Of a stretch of DNA of 64,000 bases, positions 1 through 8,251 are shown in pieces. Under the pieces are notes generated by a model, which worked only from the letters and a program-made list of their open reading frames with translations, was not told the origin of the DNA and did not search any database. The stretch covers positions 16,586 to 80,585 of the forward strand of contig NZ_AEIU01000108.1 of assembly GCF_000165125.1 (NCBI RefSeq). The letters are read 5' to 3'. The position numbers and the translations under genes are program-made. Source of the DNA: Vibrio caribbeanicus ATCC BAA-2122 (GTDB lineage Bacteria > Pseudomonadota > Gammaproteobacteria > Enterobacterales > Vibrionaceae). Each line of letters opens with the position of its first letter. The first letter of the stretch is position 1.

Positions 1-2
1 AA

Positions 3-203
3 GAGAAACAAGATCGGCAGGCCTTCTTACCCATTGTCAAGCTACTCAGACGCCACAAACTTAAATGGGTCGCCAGTCGCGTTGCAACACAAACTGAGCT
101 TAACCAATATAAGCTTCTTGGTGCTCATTGTTATTTTGGCTATTTTAGTGATATTCCTACTTCTCTGTCTTTTCGTCATTTAGATGAAAATATGCCTGAG
201 TAA
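3..203 (+). CDS. C-terminal end of an EAL-like domain protein (partial)
   Basis: An open frame enters from the window edge and stops at the TAA at 201-203, leaving 66 residues. The stretch KWVASRVATQTEL, then GAHCYFGYFSDIP, matches the usual end of EAL domains (an A-E-x-V-E-T segment, then G-x-x-x-x-Q-G-Y-x-F-x-x-P). The usual AEGVET glutamates and the QGY glutamine are absent, so the domain looks degenerate and probably non-catalytic. EAL proteins hydrolyse or bind cyclic di-GMP, and this one lies directly upstream of lateral flagellin, where c-di-GMP input to swarming would make sense. The family call rests on only a short tail. Confidence 0.5.
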   Translation, partial: EKQDRQAFLPIVKLLRRHKLKWVASRVATQTELNQYKLLGAHCYFGYFSDIPTSLSFRHLDENMPE

Positions 204-369
204 CCTTAATCAGTGCGAGTGGCTTGCTTGAAAGGTAAGACAACAAGCTAAAAACTTGTTGGCCCATCCAAGAAATCAAAGGCTTAACCAAAATGGCTCG
301 CCCAGCAAGTCTGAATTGGAATTAACATCACCTTATTGAGTCAAAGTAGCGCGAAAATAAAAAATTATT

Positions 370-396
370 TACCTTTTGCTTAATCTTTTCCGACTG
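370..396 (+). promoter_or_regulatory. Candidate sigma-28 promoter of lateral flagellin
   Basis: TACCTTTT, an 11-base spacer, then TCCGACTG resembles the flagellar sigma-28 pattern TAAAGTTT-N11-GCCGATAA, matching about 9 of 16 positions including the CCGA core. It lies about 75 bases before the lafA start. The fit is partial. Confidence 0.35.
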
Positions 397-472
397 CCAT
401 CCGCCTCCTGTTAGTGGCCAGGGAAACCCTGAAGCTTACATCTAAGTATTGAGAGAAACGAAGGAGACGAAG

Positions 473-1315
473 ATGGCTTTATCAATGCACACTAATTATG
501 CATCACTCGTAACACAAAACACACTAAACAGCACAAACGGCATGCTAACCAGTGCAATGGAGCGCCTTAGTACTGGCTACCGTATTAACTCTGCAGCAGA
601 TGACGCAGCGGGTCTATCGATTGCCAATAAATTAGAATCACAAAATCGTGGTATGAGTGTTGCGATGCGTAACTCGCAAGATGCCATCTCAATGCTACAA
701 ACGGCTGATGGTGCCCTTGAAGAGCTTACTAACATAGCTTACCGAATGAAAGATCTTGCTACTCAAGGCGCGAACGGAACTAATGGAGCCAAAGAGCTCG
801 AAGCTCTCGACGCAGAATATGGTGAGTTGGCAAAAGAAGCGACGCGTATCCTAGATAATACTAGCTACGGAGCTGGTCAACTTTTGCTTAAAGGCGGTAA
901 ATTAGCTAGTGCTGTAACGTTCCAAATTGGTGCTTCTAAAAACGAGAAACTTGAGGTTGACCTTTCTGGTGGTATCACCGCCCTCGACTTCTCAGTTGGC
1001 GGTACTGGCAATATAGCTGCCCTAACAGATAACACGGTTGCAAACGACCAAATTGACGTTGTTCAGGGGCTATTCGACAAAGTCAACACGGTACGCTCTG
1101 CATTGGGTGCAAATATCAACCGCCTTGATCACACCATCAACAACCTATCCAATATCTCAGAAAATATGGCGGCAGCGAAAGGTCGTATTACTGATGCCGA
1201 CTTCGCAGTTGAATCATCAAATATGACCAAGAACCAAATGTTGATGCAAGCAGGTACAACTGTCCTATCTCAGACCAACCAACTAACAGGTATGGCAATT
1301 TCACTGCTCCGTTAA
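473..1315 (+). CDS. lafA: Lateral flagellin LafA
   Basis: This is the filament subunit of the lateral flagellum, 280 residues and exported by the flagellar type III apparatus. The start chosen is ATG 473, which begins [12 protein letters not shown] and has AAGGAG at 460-465; an in-frame TTG at 449 would only add an unlikely leader. The N-terminal D0/D1 helices show the classic [20 protein letters not shown] motif. The C-terminal half shows [16 protein letters not shown] and ends with [10 protein letters not shown]. The middle is short, as in lateral and other small flagellins. It is a single-gene unit closed by a strong terminator. The chaperone FliS and cap FliD are encoded just downstream. 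Confidence 0.95.
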   Translation: MALSMHTNYASLVTQNTLNSTNGMLTSAMERLSTGYRINSAADDAAGLSIANKLESQNRGMSVAMRNSQDAISMLQTADGALEELTNIAYRMKDLATQGANGTNGAKELEALDAEYGELAKEATRILDNTSYGAGQLLLKGGKLASAVTFQIGASKNEKLEVDLSGGITALDFSVGGTGNIAALTDNTVANDQIDVVQGLFDKVNTVRSALGANINRLDHTINNLSNISENMAAAKGRITDADFAVESSNMTKNQMLMQAGTTVLSQTNQLTGMAISLLR

Positions 1316-1369
1316 TCCAATTTGGTGAGATTCACCTTTGCTATACGCTGACATTTAACTCCAGTGGTT

Positions 1370-1396
1370 GGGCTTCCTATGGGAGGCCCTTTTTTT
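1370..1396 (+). terminator. Rho-independent terminator of lafA
   Basis: GGGCTTCC and GGAGGCCC form an 8-pair stem (one G-T pair) around a four-base loop and are followed by seven T residues. Confidence 0.9.
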
Positions 1397-1555
1397 CAAC
1401 TGAAGTATTTAGTTTTTATCTCATGAAGGACACATGAAATAGCAAGGAGTCGGGCTGAAACAAAGAGGAAATGAGGGAATTTTACCTAAGGAAGCCAAGC
1501 TTCCGCAAAATACCCAAATCGCGAACAAGCTATTGATTTTAAACATTAATATATA

Positions 1556-1570
1556 TGGCACTCATTTTGC
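1556..1570 (+). promoter_or_regulatory. Sigma-54 promoter of the fliD operon
   Basis: TGGCACTCATTTTGC keeps both invariant elements, GG at 1557-1558 and GC at 1569-1570, separated by exactly 10 bases. It is an excellent -24/-12 match lying about 75 bases before fliD. It implies control by a sigma-54 activator such as LafK, which is not in this window. Confidence 0.8.
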
Positions 1571-1645
1571 TCAATAGATAAAAGAAACGAGTTTAGGCGG
1601 TGTGAGCCTCAATATCACGCAGCCTCATTTTTAGGGAGTATGGAC

Positions 1646-2983
1646 ATGAGCTCAATCGACCCCGCAACAATGGCAAAGCAACTAGCGACCATTGAGACAC
1701 AAAAGTTCCAGCAAAGATACAGCACTCAAAAGTCAGAGTATCAAGATAAATTGAGCGCTTTTGGTAAAATTGAGTCGGCACTTCGCGAATTTAGAACCTC
1801 GGTTAATGAGATGAATAATTCCGATAGCGGCATCATCAAAAATACAGCATCCACGACTGAGGATGGTTTTTTTTCCGCCAGCGCCGACTCTAAAGCTCTG
1901 ACGGGTAGTTATCAAATATTTGTTGAACAAGTTGCTAGTGCTCACCAAGTATCCACCGGGATGCCAGACGACCTCGAAGCAACAACTCGAGTACCAACAA
2001 CGGGGACTCTAAGTTTTACGGTTGATGGCGAAACTTTAGCTCTCGATCTTAGCAGCATCGACTCAGACGGTGATGGCGTCGTAACCATCGCTGACCTTAA
2101 CTCAGCGATTAACAATCACCCCGATAACCCGGGGGTCAACGCAACCCTAGTTCGCTCCAACGGCAAAACCCACTTTATGCTCGCTAGCGAAAAAACTGGC
2201 CTAAAAAATTCCATCAACGTCACTGCTTCAGGGACTGGAGAGGCTTGGTTTGAGAGTGCTTTTGCATCGCTTAAAGAAATCAGTCCAGCCAGAGATGCGG
2301 TGATTTGGCTCGGTGCTAAAAACACGGGTCTCAAGCTTACCGAAAGCAAAAATACCTTTAGCAACGCGATCGAAGGTGTAGATATTACGCTCAATAAAGC
2401 TCAGAAAAGTGGTGATAGCGCCATTGGCATGGACATCAGTGCGGATAAATCAGGGACCAAAGAGCAATTGAATAAATTTGTCGAGGCTTATAACTCCCTA
2501 ATGTCCAAAGTCAATGAGTATTCCAAAGTTAAAGGTGAAGATAAAAAGCGTCCTATCTTAGCCAACGACCCCACGCTTAGAGGCATTGAGAGCCAACTTA
2601 AGTCTATTGTCAGAGGAAGTTTTTCAGGGCTGCGCCTTAATGAAATTGGTATCGAAATTGACCGAAATGGCAAAATGAAAATCGATGCTGATAAGCTCGA
2701 AAAAGCCCAATTAAACAAAAGCAGTGCGTTAGAAAACCTCTTTAATGGTGACGACCAATTACTTGACTCAATTGATAAGGCCATTAGCCCTTACCTACAA
2801 TTTTCCTCCGGACTGTTCAAATCAAGAAAAGACTCACTCCAAGAAAGCATCAGTCGAGTCGGAGACAAACAAGTGGCTCTGGATAGAAAGTACAAAATGT
2901 CCTACGACCGCTACATAAAACAGTTTACTCAAATGAATACCCTCATGCGCCAAATGAATCAAACCATGTCGTTGTTTGGTTAG
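1646..2983 (+). CDS. fliD: Lateral flagellar filament cap FliD (LafB)
   Basis: This is the hook-associated protein 2 family cap that sits at the filament tip and guides flagellin polymerisation. The N terminus MSSIDPATMAKQLATIE matches the FliD coiled-coil start. The C-terminal half carries the second conserved FliD domain and ends QFTQMNTLMRQMNQTMSLFG, a heptad-rich helix typical of FliD tails. ATG 1646 is preferred over ATG 1640 because GGGAG (1634-1638) is then 7 bases away; the product is 445 residues, close to the normal family size. It heads the operon fliD-fliS-fliT-fliK-fliL-fliA-motA-motB and lies under a sigma-54 promoter. Confidence 0.92.
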   Translation: MSSIDPATMAKQLATIETQKFQQRYSTQKSEYQDKLSAFGKIESALREFRTSVNEMNNSDSGIIKNTASTTEDGFFSASADSKALTGSYQIFVEQVASAHQVSTGMPDDLEATTRVPTTGTLSFTVDGETLALDLSSIDSDGDGVVTIADLNSAINNHPDNPGVNATLVRSNGKTHFMLASEKTGLKNSINVTASGTGEAWFESAFASLKEISPARDAVIWLGAKNTGLKLTESKNTFSNAIEGVDITLNKAQKSGDSAIGMDISADKSGTKEQLNKFVEAYNSLMSKVNEYSKVKGEDKKRPILANDPTLRGIESQLKSIVRGSFSGLRLNEIGIEIDRNGKMKIDADKLEKAQLNKSSALENLFNGDDQLLDSIDKAISPYLQFSSGLFKSRKDSLQESISRVGDKQVALDRKYKMSYDRYIKQFTQMNTLMRQMNQTMSLFG

Positions 2984-3003
2984 TCAATGTAAGGAGACCT
3001 TGT

Positions 3004-3390
3004 ATGTTAATGGATTCAGGTTATCAATCTTATCAGCAGGTTGATTTAGATGCTCAAGCCGCTTCGGCAAGCCCTCACCAGCTCGTGATTATGTTGATCG
3101 ACGGTCTTCTCGATGAGCTCGAGCGTGTACGTGGCCACGTGACAGAAAAACGTTTAGCGGAAAAAGGCGCAGGCATAAATCGCTGCATGAATATCCTCGT
3201 CGGCCTTGACAGTGCCCTAGATATCGAGAGTGGCAGCGAAATTGCGGAAAACTTGCATCAATTGTATGACTTTTGTCAAGTGGAGCTCTATCGCGCCAGT
3301 ATCAGCAACGACCTGGCTAAGTTAGCCAATGTTGAACAAGTCATGCACAACATTCGAGAAGGGTGGGTCAATTTTGGTCAGCACGTTTAA
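3004..3390 (+). CDS. fliS: Flagellin export chaperone FliS (LafC)
   Basis: FliS keeps flagellin unfolded in the cytoplasm until export. The 128-residue protein has the FliS hallmarks: a tyrosine near the N terminus (SGYQSYQQVDLDAQAASASPH), then HQLVIMLIDGLLDELERVRGH, a region of helical pairs, and LYDFCQVELYRASISND. AAGGAG stands 7 bases before ATG 3004, and the gene begins 20 bases after the fliD stop. Its end overlaps the next gene. Confidence 0.92.
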   Translation: MLMDSGYQSYQQVDLDAQAASASPHQLVIMLIDGLLDELERVRGHVTEKRLAEKGAGINRCMNILVGLDSALDIESGSEIAENLHQLYDFCQVELYRASISNDLAKLANVEQVMHNIREGWVNFGQHV

Positions 3391-3688
3391 AGTTTCACCA
3401 GAGCGATTTCGTCACCTCGCTCAGTTAATTCAGACCGCGACGAAAACTCAGGACTGGCTTGGGATTAAACGCTACGATTTACAGCTTCGTGACCTGCTTG
3501 AAACACATCAGGCCTATCTAAGTGATCCCCGTCTTGCTCCTGCAATAAACGAAGCACGCTTGGCACATCAGCAGGCTGCTCGCCTACTCAATGAGGCGAT
3601 CAGTGAAATGGAATCTGATATCAACATGATGGATTCCCAACATGAGCGAGCACAAGCATATCAGCTCGCAATGAGAGTGGACATCTAA
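3374..3688 (+). CDS. fliT: FliT-like lateral flagellar chaperone (LafD)
   Basis: A short, helical, charged protein in the position of fliT/lafD. FliT-type proteins chaperone the cap protein. No strong motif is visible, so the call is mainly positional. The start is uncertain: the open frame extends up to TTG 3329, but a TTG at 3374 with AAGGGTGGG upstream gives 104 residues and overlaps the fliS 3' end by 17 bases, which suggests coupled translation. Confidence 0.65.
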   Translation: MVSTFKVSPERFRHLAQLIQTATKTQDWLGIKRYDLQLRDLLETHQAYLSDPRLAPAINEARLAHQQAARLLNEAISEMESDINMMDSQHERAQAYQLAMRVDI

Positions 3689-4696
3689 ATGAATAATACA
3701 TCTCCAATACCCACTGGTTTTAAGCAAGGTTCACAACAAGGAAGCCAACCATCAACTATTCAAAAAACTTCGCTCAGTGGTGACACTAACATAATCGTTT
3801 CATTTCAATTGCAGGCTGAAGCAATTCACAATACATCAGACGAGAAGATAGAGTCTGCCGAGAAGGTAGATTCTGTCGAAACTCCATTTTATCAAGACAA
3901 ATTGAGTGTACCACCAGAAGGCGAGCACAAGACCGGCTTTCACCACTCAGGAATACTCCAACAACAAAGCAATGAATTGGCGAGAAAAACACTCCATGAA
4001 CAAAGTGGACAACTCGTTAGTTCTCGCCATGTACAAGACAGCAATGTAACGTCCAAAATGTCTAGAGCGTCCACTACGTCAGTGCATCATCCTCAAATTT
4101 TGAACGTAATGGAATCAAGTACAAACATCAACATAGAGTCAAAACCTCTCGTTGCTAATCTGCACACTGCTCAGGCCTTTAACACTTCGCAAGCTGGAGA
4201 GGGACTCTCAAACAGTCTGCCCACTCACTCTGCTACCAATGTGAATAAAGCCCAAATATCAAGCGAGTGGGCGTCGGTTAAAGTCGATCCACAAGCAAGC
4301 AAGTGGGGCCAACAGATGCTGCAAATTCTCCATGATCGAGTCTCTTTTCAGGCTCAACAAAATCTGCAAGAAGCGAAAATTCGCCTTGACCCTCCTGACC
4401 TTGGGAAATTGGATCTGATTGTTAGAGTCGAAGGTGATCGTCTCAATGTTCAACTTAATGCCAGCAGTATGGCAACACGAGAAGCACTAAACCAAGTGTC
4501 TGAACGACTGCGCGCAGAACTTCAAGATCAGAACTTTGTTCATGTTGATGTCAATGTAGGCACAGAGCGTGACCAACAATCTCATTCAGATCAGCCTAGC
4601 AACGAAGACTCTCTTCATATTCATGCTGCTCATCCGAAATTGAGCGAACACAGTGACCAATCTCAATCTGACCATTGGCTTAATACTCACGCATAA
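3689..4696 (+). CDS. fliK: Lateral flagellar hook-length control protein FliK (LafE)
   Basis: FliK measures the hook and triggers the export-substrate switch. The 335-residue protein has a low-complexity N-terminal two thirds rich in Q, S, T and H, and a conserved C-terminal domain. That domain includes ARIRLDPPDLGKLDL-like residues (IRLDPPDLGKLDLIVRVEG), then REALNQVSERLRAELQ, typical of the FliK C-terminal switch domain. It follows the fliT stop with no gap. The acidic, histidine-rich tail is usual for export substrates. Confidence 0.85.
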   Translation: MNNTSPIPTGFKQGSQQGSQPSTIQKTSLSGDTNIIVSFQLQAEAIHNTSDEKIESAEKVDSVETPFYQDKLSVPPEGEHKTGFHHSGILQQQSNELARKTLHEQSGQLVSSRHVQDSNVTSKMSRASTTSVHHPQILNVMESSTNINIESKPLVANLHTAQAFNTSQAGEGLSNSLPTHSATNVNKAQISSEWASVKVDPQASKWGQQMLQILHDRVSFQAQQNLQEAKIRLDPPDLGKLDLIVRVEGDRLNVQLNASSMATREALNQVSERLRAELQDQNFVHVDVNVGTERDQQSHSDQPSNEDSLHIHAAHPKLSEHSDQSQSDHWLNTHA

Positions 4697-4714
4697 CCCA
4701 CTAGGAACTCTGTC

Positions 4715-5206
4715 ATGACAAAAAAACAAATGATCGTTCTCTTCGCGCTTATGGTCTTTACCAGTTTTATCGTTTCGGCGGCAACGATTATTGGAAGCTT
4801 ATGGTATTTAAAACATACTTCCCAAGACACGAGCGACTTTTGGTCGCAAAGTCACTTATCTTTCCTATCTCAAGAAAAAACCACCGACATACCGCCCACT
4901 TTTCATGAGCTAGATAAAGTGGTACTCAGTGTTAAAGGTAAAAGGCAGACTCACTTTGTTATGTTAGAGATCGCCATCGAAACCCGCCGACCGGAGCGAA
5001 TCCAAAGCATTGACAATTACATGCCTGTTGTACGCAATGCACTTCTTAAACTATTCAGCGACAAAACTTATGACGACCTGCGCCAAGATGGTTCGGTCGA
5101 TCTGCTGCAAAACCAAGTCAAACAAACCGTGTTGTTAGCCTTTGAAAATACCGACTTGGTTGAAGGAATCGACGATGTGCTTCTCACTAAATATGTTGTG
5201 CAATGA
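4715..5206 (+). CDS. fliL: Lateral flagellar basal body protein FliL (LafF)
   Basis: FliL surrounds the stators and supports torque. The 163-residue protein has one N-terminal membrane segment (IVLFALMVFTSFIVSAATII). A periplasmic domain follows, containing the family pattern of a beta strand (HFVMLEIAIETR), then a helix and YMPVVRNALLKLFSDKTYDDL. Its stop overlaps the ribosome site of fliA. Function is inferred from family and position between fliK and fliA/motA. Confidence 0.85.
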   Translation: MTKKQMIVLFALMVFTSFIVSAATIIGSLWYLKHTSQDTSDFWSQSHLSFLSQEKTTDIPPTFHELDKVVLSVKGKRQTHFVMLEIAIETRRPERIQSIDNYMPVVRNALLKLFSDKTYDDLRQDGSVDLLQNQVKQTVLLAFENTDLVEGIDDVLLTKYVVQ

Positions 5207-5216
5207 GGAGGTGCCT

Positions 5217-5945
5217 GTGTTAGATGCAAATATAGAGCACAATTATGGCCTAGATGATGAAATAATGGCCAACCCGACGCCGATTGATGAAACTGAGTTA
5301 CTCAATCTTCACCAAATCCTGGTCAAACGAATCGTCAACCAATTGAAGGTACATGCCTCTTCGCATTGTAGTATTGAGGACATGCAGCAAATCGGGCTAA
5401 TTGGATTATTAGAAGCTGGGCGACGTTATGGTGACATCCAGGATCCTAATTTTCCTGCCTTTGCCGTTTGCCGAATTCGTGGGGCGATTCTTGATGAACT
5501 GCGCCGTCTAGACTGGCGTTCTCGCAAAACTCGCCAAGCGGCTCATGAGCTCAATGATGTCACTCGAGACTTAATGCGCACACTCGGCCGTCAGCCAAAC
5601 GATAACGAAATCATCGCTGCACTCGGTACCGATGAGAAAGATTATATCGCTCGGCAAAATGCCACTTTAGCGGGAGAAATGCAAAGCCTAGATCAATTGC
5701 TTGAACATGGTGGAGAAGGTCACATTGATGGTAATTATGAAGGCATGAGTCATGAACAAACTCGCCGTACCCTCGAAAAAGCACTGACCAAACTTGCTAA
5801 GCGAGAGCAACTTATTATGACGTTGTTCTATCAACACGAACTCAATCTTCACGAGATTGCTCTGGTACTGAATTTAACCCCCCCTCGAATTTGTCAGCTG
5901 CATAAAAAAGCGTTAGAGCAGCTCAATCGCTATCTATCTTCTTAG
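5217..5945 (+). CDS. fliA: Lateral flagellar sigma-28 factor FliA (LafS)
   Basis: RNA polymerase sigma factor for late lateral genes such as lafA. Region 2 is visible in DMQQIGLIGLLEAGRRYG and FPAFAVCRIRGAILDELRRLDW, followed by RSRKTRQAAHEL. The C-terminal region 4 helix-turn-helix is in LNLHEIALVLNLTPPRICQLHKKAL. GTG 5217 is chosen because TGAGGAGG (5204-5211) lies at ideal distance; this gives 242 residues, and the longer frame from 5142 would run inside fliL. The anti-sigma factor FlgM is encoded at 19281. Confidence 0.92.
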   Translation: MLDANIEHNYGLDDEIMANPTPIDETELLNLHQILVKRIVNQLKVHASSHCSIEDMQQIGLIGLLEAGRRYGDIQDPNFPAFAVCRIRGAILDELRRLDWRSRKTRQAAHELNDVTRDLMRTLGRQPNDNEIIAALGTDEKDYIARQNATLAGEMQSLDQLLEHGGEGHIDGNYEGMSHEQTRRTLEKALTKLAKREQLIMTLFYQHELNLHEIALVLNLTPPRICQLHKKALEQLNRYLSS

Positions 5946-5954
5946 GAGTCTCAA

Positions 5955-6812
5955 ATGCAAAAGTTTTTTGGTGCTATTACTGTTCTAATTTGTGTTTTTG
6001 GCGGCTACATGTGGGCTGGCGGGAATTTGACCGCGATTTGGCAGCCCGCTGAATTTTTGATCATTATCGGCGCGGCGATTGGTTCATTGATCATTGGTAA
6101 TCCGCCACAAGTTCTCAAAGAAATGCGCCGCCAAATTACATTGACGATTTCTGGTGCAAAGCAAGAAAAAGAGTACTGCATGGAACTCATGGCACTGTTA
6201 CAAGTGTTACTTGAAACGGTGCGAAGTGGTGGCTTTAAATCCTTGGATAAACATATAGAAGCCCCTGATGAAAGCCCAATATTTAGCCGTTATCCCCTTA
6301 TCGCTAAGGATTTTCGCTTAGTGTCATTCATCACAGATAATTTCCGTTTAATGGCAATGGGACAAATGTCGCCTCATGAACTCGAGGGATTGCTCGAGCA
6401 AGAAATTGATGCCATCCAAACTAACTTACTGCTTCCCTCAAAATCGATGCAGCGAACTGCAGAAGCTTTACCCGGTTTTGGTATTCTTGCGGCAGTGGGC
6501 GGCATTATCATCACTATGTCTGCCATTGATGGTTCGATTGCGATGATAGGTTATCACGTTGCCGCTGCGTTAGTGGGCACTTTTATTGGTATTTTTGGCT
6601 GTTATTGCTGCCTTGATCCCTTGAGTAATGCCATGGCACAGCGTGTAAAAAGAGATATGTCAGCCTTCGAGTGTGTCAGAGCAACTTTAGTTGCTTATGT
6701 GGCGAAAAAGCCAACATTACTCGCCATCGATGCTGGACGAAAACACATTCAACTTGATATCAAACCCACGTTCAACCAAATGGAGCAATGGTTGGCCGAG
6801 CAGGAGGGATAA
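5955..6812 (+). CDS. motA: Lateral flagellar stator protein MotA (LafT)
   Basis: Ion-channel stator subunit of 285 residues with four membrane segments: two near the N terminus ([20 protein letters not shown] and [14 protein letters not shown]) and two in the second half ([20 protein letters not shown] and [20 protein letters not shown]). A cytoplasmic loop between them carries the [22 protein letters not shown] block that contacts FliG. Its stop TAA overlaps the motB ATG by one base. Lateral Vibrio motors are known to be proton driven. Confidence 0.93.
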   Translation: MQKFFGAITVLICVFGGYMWAGGNLTAIWQPAEFLIIIGAAIGSLIIGNPPQVLKEMRRQITLTISGAKQEKEYCMELMALLQVLLETVRSGGFKSLDKHIEAPDESPIFSRYPLIAKDFRLVSFITDNFRLMAMGQMSPHELEGLLEQEIDAIQTNLLLPSKSMQRTAEALPGFGILAAVGGIIITMSAIDGSIAMIGYHVAAALVGTFIGIFGCYCCLDPLSNAMAQRVKRDMSAFECVRATLVAYVAKKPTLLAIDAGRKHIQLDIKPTFNQMEQWLAEQEG

Positions 6813-7807
6813 TGCAAAGACAAGAGTCTGTTGTATTCAAAAGAAGCAAATCTGAAGATCACGATGTTGTTCATGGCGGTGCTTGGAAAGTCGCTTTTGC
6901 AGACTTTATGATTGCCCTTATGGCATTGTTTCTCGTGCTTTGGATCATGCAGGTGGTTGATCGTGAGGAACGCAAAGCCATCATGGCGCATCTGCACAGC
7001 GCGAGCGTGTTTGAAAAAAGCTATGGTAACCCTTTTGATACTTCACAAAGTATTTCGCCTATCGATCTTGCCTCAGAGTCGTCGGTCCCGAGCCGCCATG
7101 ATTTAACTCATACAGTGAACTCATTTTTCGATGGTGATGGTGATGGCCCAGAAACAGACTCTCTTATTCCTGGTAACTTCGACACCCAAGAACGCCTTGC
7201 TGCACTTGCCAAAGTGATTGAGGAAGCAACCAAGCAGAATGGTGCTCAAGGCAATGTCAACATCACAGTGACTCCTCAAGGACTGCGAGTAGTCTTGCAA
7301 GATGATGAAAAACAGACCATGTTTAGCCGTGGTGGCTCTAAATTGACCCCGTTTTTTGAAGACTTATTGGTCGCCATTGCTCCAATCTTCGAAAAGGTTG
7401 CCAATCCCATTATTATTAGCGGTCACACCGACTCAATTCGCTACAAGAGTCGATTTAATATCAAGTCTAACTGGGAACTTTCCACCTCTCGCGCCAACGC
7501 GGCAAGATATACCCTTGTCCAAGCCGGAATGCCTAGTGAGCGAGTGCTACAAGTAACCGGTATGTCCGATCGCGCCTTACTGAATCCACAAGCACCTAAA
7601 TCAAGTGAAAACCGCCGAATTGAACTGTTTGTATTAACCACACCTGCTGCACTCGTTCTTGAGAACCTTTTTGGTAATGGCGCAGAGAGTGAGTTGAGCA
7701 AAGCACAAAAAAAAGCCGATTTTAATCAACCTGTCATTCGGCAAGAAAGCATTAATTACCAAGAAAACCTACGCACTCAAAGTGCTCAAAATCAACAAGA
7801 TCTTTAA
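6812..7807 (+). CDS. motB: Lateral flagellar stator protein MotB (LafU)
   Basis: MotB anchors the stator to peptidoglycan. ATG 6812 with AGGAGG at 6802-6807 is preferred over an upstream in-frame start at 6788 and gives 331 residues. The N-terminal [20 protein letters not shown] holds the proton-binding aspartate in the single membrane helix. The C-terminal OmpA-like domain shows IISGHTDSI, then [14 protein letters not shown] and [13 protein letters not shown] overlap with motA indicates coupled translation. Confidence 0.93.
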   Translation: MQRQESVVFKRSKSEDHDVVHGGAWKVAFADFMIALMALFLVLWIMQVVDREERKAIMAHLHSASVFEKSYGNPFDTSQSISPIDLASESSVPSRHDLTHTVNSFFDGDGDGPETDSLIPGNFDTQERLAALAKVIEEATKQNGAQGNVNITVTPQGLRVVLQDDEKQTMFSRGGSKLTPFFEDLLVAIAPIFEKVANPIIISGHTDSIRYKSRFNIKSNWELSTSRANAARYTLVQAGMPSERVLQVTGMSDRALLNPQAPKSSENRRIELFVLTTPAALVLENLFGNGAESELSKAQKKADFNQPVIRQESINYQENLRTQSAQNQQDL

Positions 7808-7815
7808 CCCAACGT

Positions 7816-7849
7816 CCGGCACAGAATAAGTTCTGCTTTTCTGTGTCGG
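7816..7849 (+). other. Intercistronic hairpin after motB
   Basis: CCGGCACAGAA and TTCTGTGTCGG pair over 11 positions with one G-T pair around a 12-base loop. No T tract follows, so it may stabilise the mRNA end or attenuate rather than fully terminate before the small gene at 7868. Confidence 0.6.
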
Positions 7850-7867
7850 GGACTAAAAAATGAACCT

Positions 7868-8149
7868 ATGTCTCGACCTATGCTTGCCAAACGCGATAGT
7901 CTGCGAAAGTGTTTTCTGTGGCTTATCGTCATCGACTACTTGCTGCTGTTTTTGTTCCTGAGCCAACTTTATTCGTTGTCACTCAATGCAGGAACAGGGA
8001 TCAGTATCCTCCTCCTTGTCTACAATATGCTATTGACTTTTTTGTGCTTTGAACGCACTTGTAAGCAAGAAGCGCATATCATCTACCCCACCATCTCAGC
8101 CACCCTACTTGCGTTTATTTTCTTCTTATATTTTTTCTTTCTTATCTAG
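7868..8149 (+). CDS. Small membrane protein of the lateral flagellar locus, unknown function
   Basis: I do not recognise this 93-residue protein. It has a basic N terminus (MSRPMLAKRDSLRK) and three predicted membrane segments: CFLWLIVIDYLLLFLFLSQL, ISILLLVYNMLLTFLCF and ISATLLAFIFFLYFFFLI. It lies 60 bases after motB on the same strand and before a bidirectional terminator, so it is probably the last gene of the fliD-motB operon. No catalytic or binding motif is visible. Confidence 0.6.
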   Translation: MSRPMLAKRDSLRKCFLWLIVIDYLLLFLFLSQLYSLSLNAGTGISILLLVYNMLLTFLCFERTCKQEAHIIYPTISATLLAFIFFLYFFFLI

Positions 8150-8211
8150 TTTATGACTCAAAGCCTAGTCGCAGCACTGATGTTGAGGGGGAATAATACG
8201 GTGGAATGGGG

Positions 8212-8239
8212 AAAATACACACTGAGTCGTGTGTATTTT
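8212..8239. terminator. Bidirectional terminator between the small membrane gene and the flgL-side operon
   Basis: AAAATACACAC and GTGTGTATTTT form a perfect 11-pair stem around TGAGTC, with A residues on one flank and T residues on the other. It serves converging transcripts. Confidence 0.85.
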
Positions 8240-8251
8240 TAAAAGAGAAAA

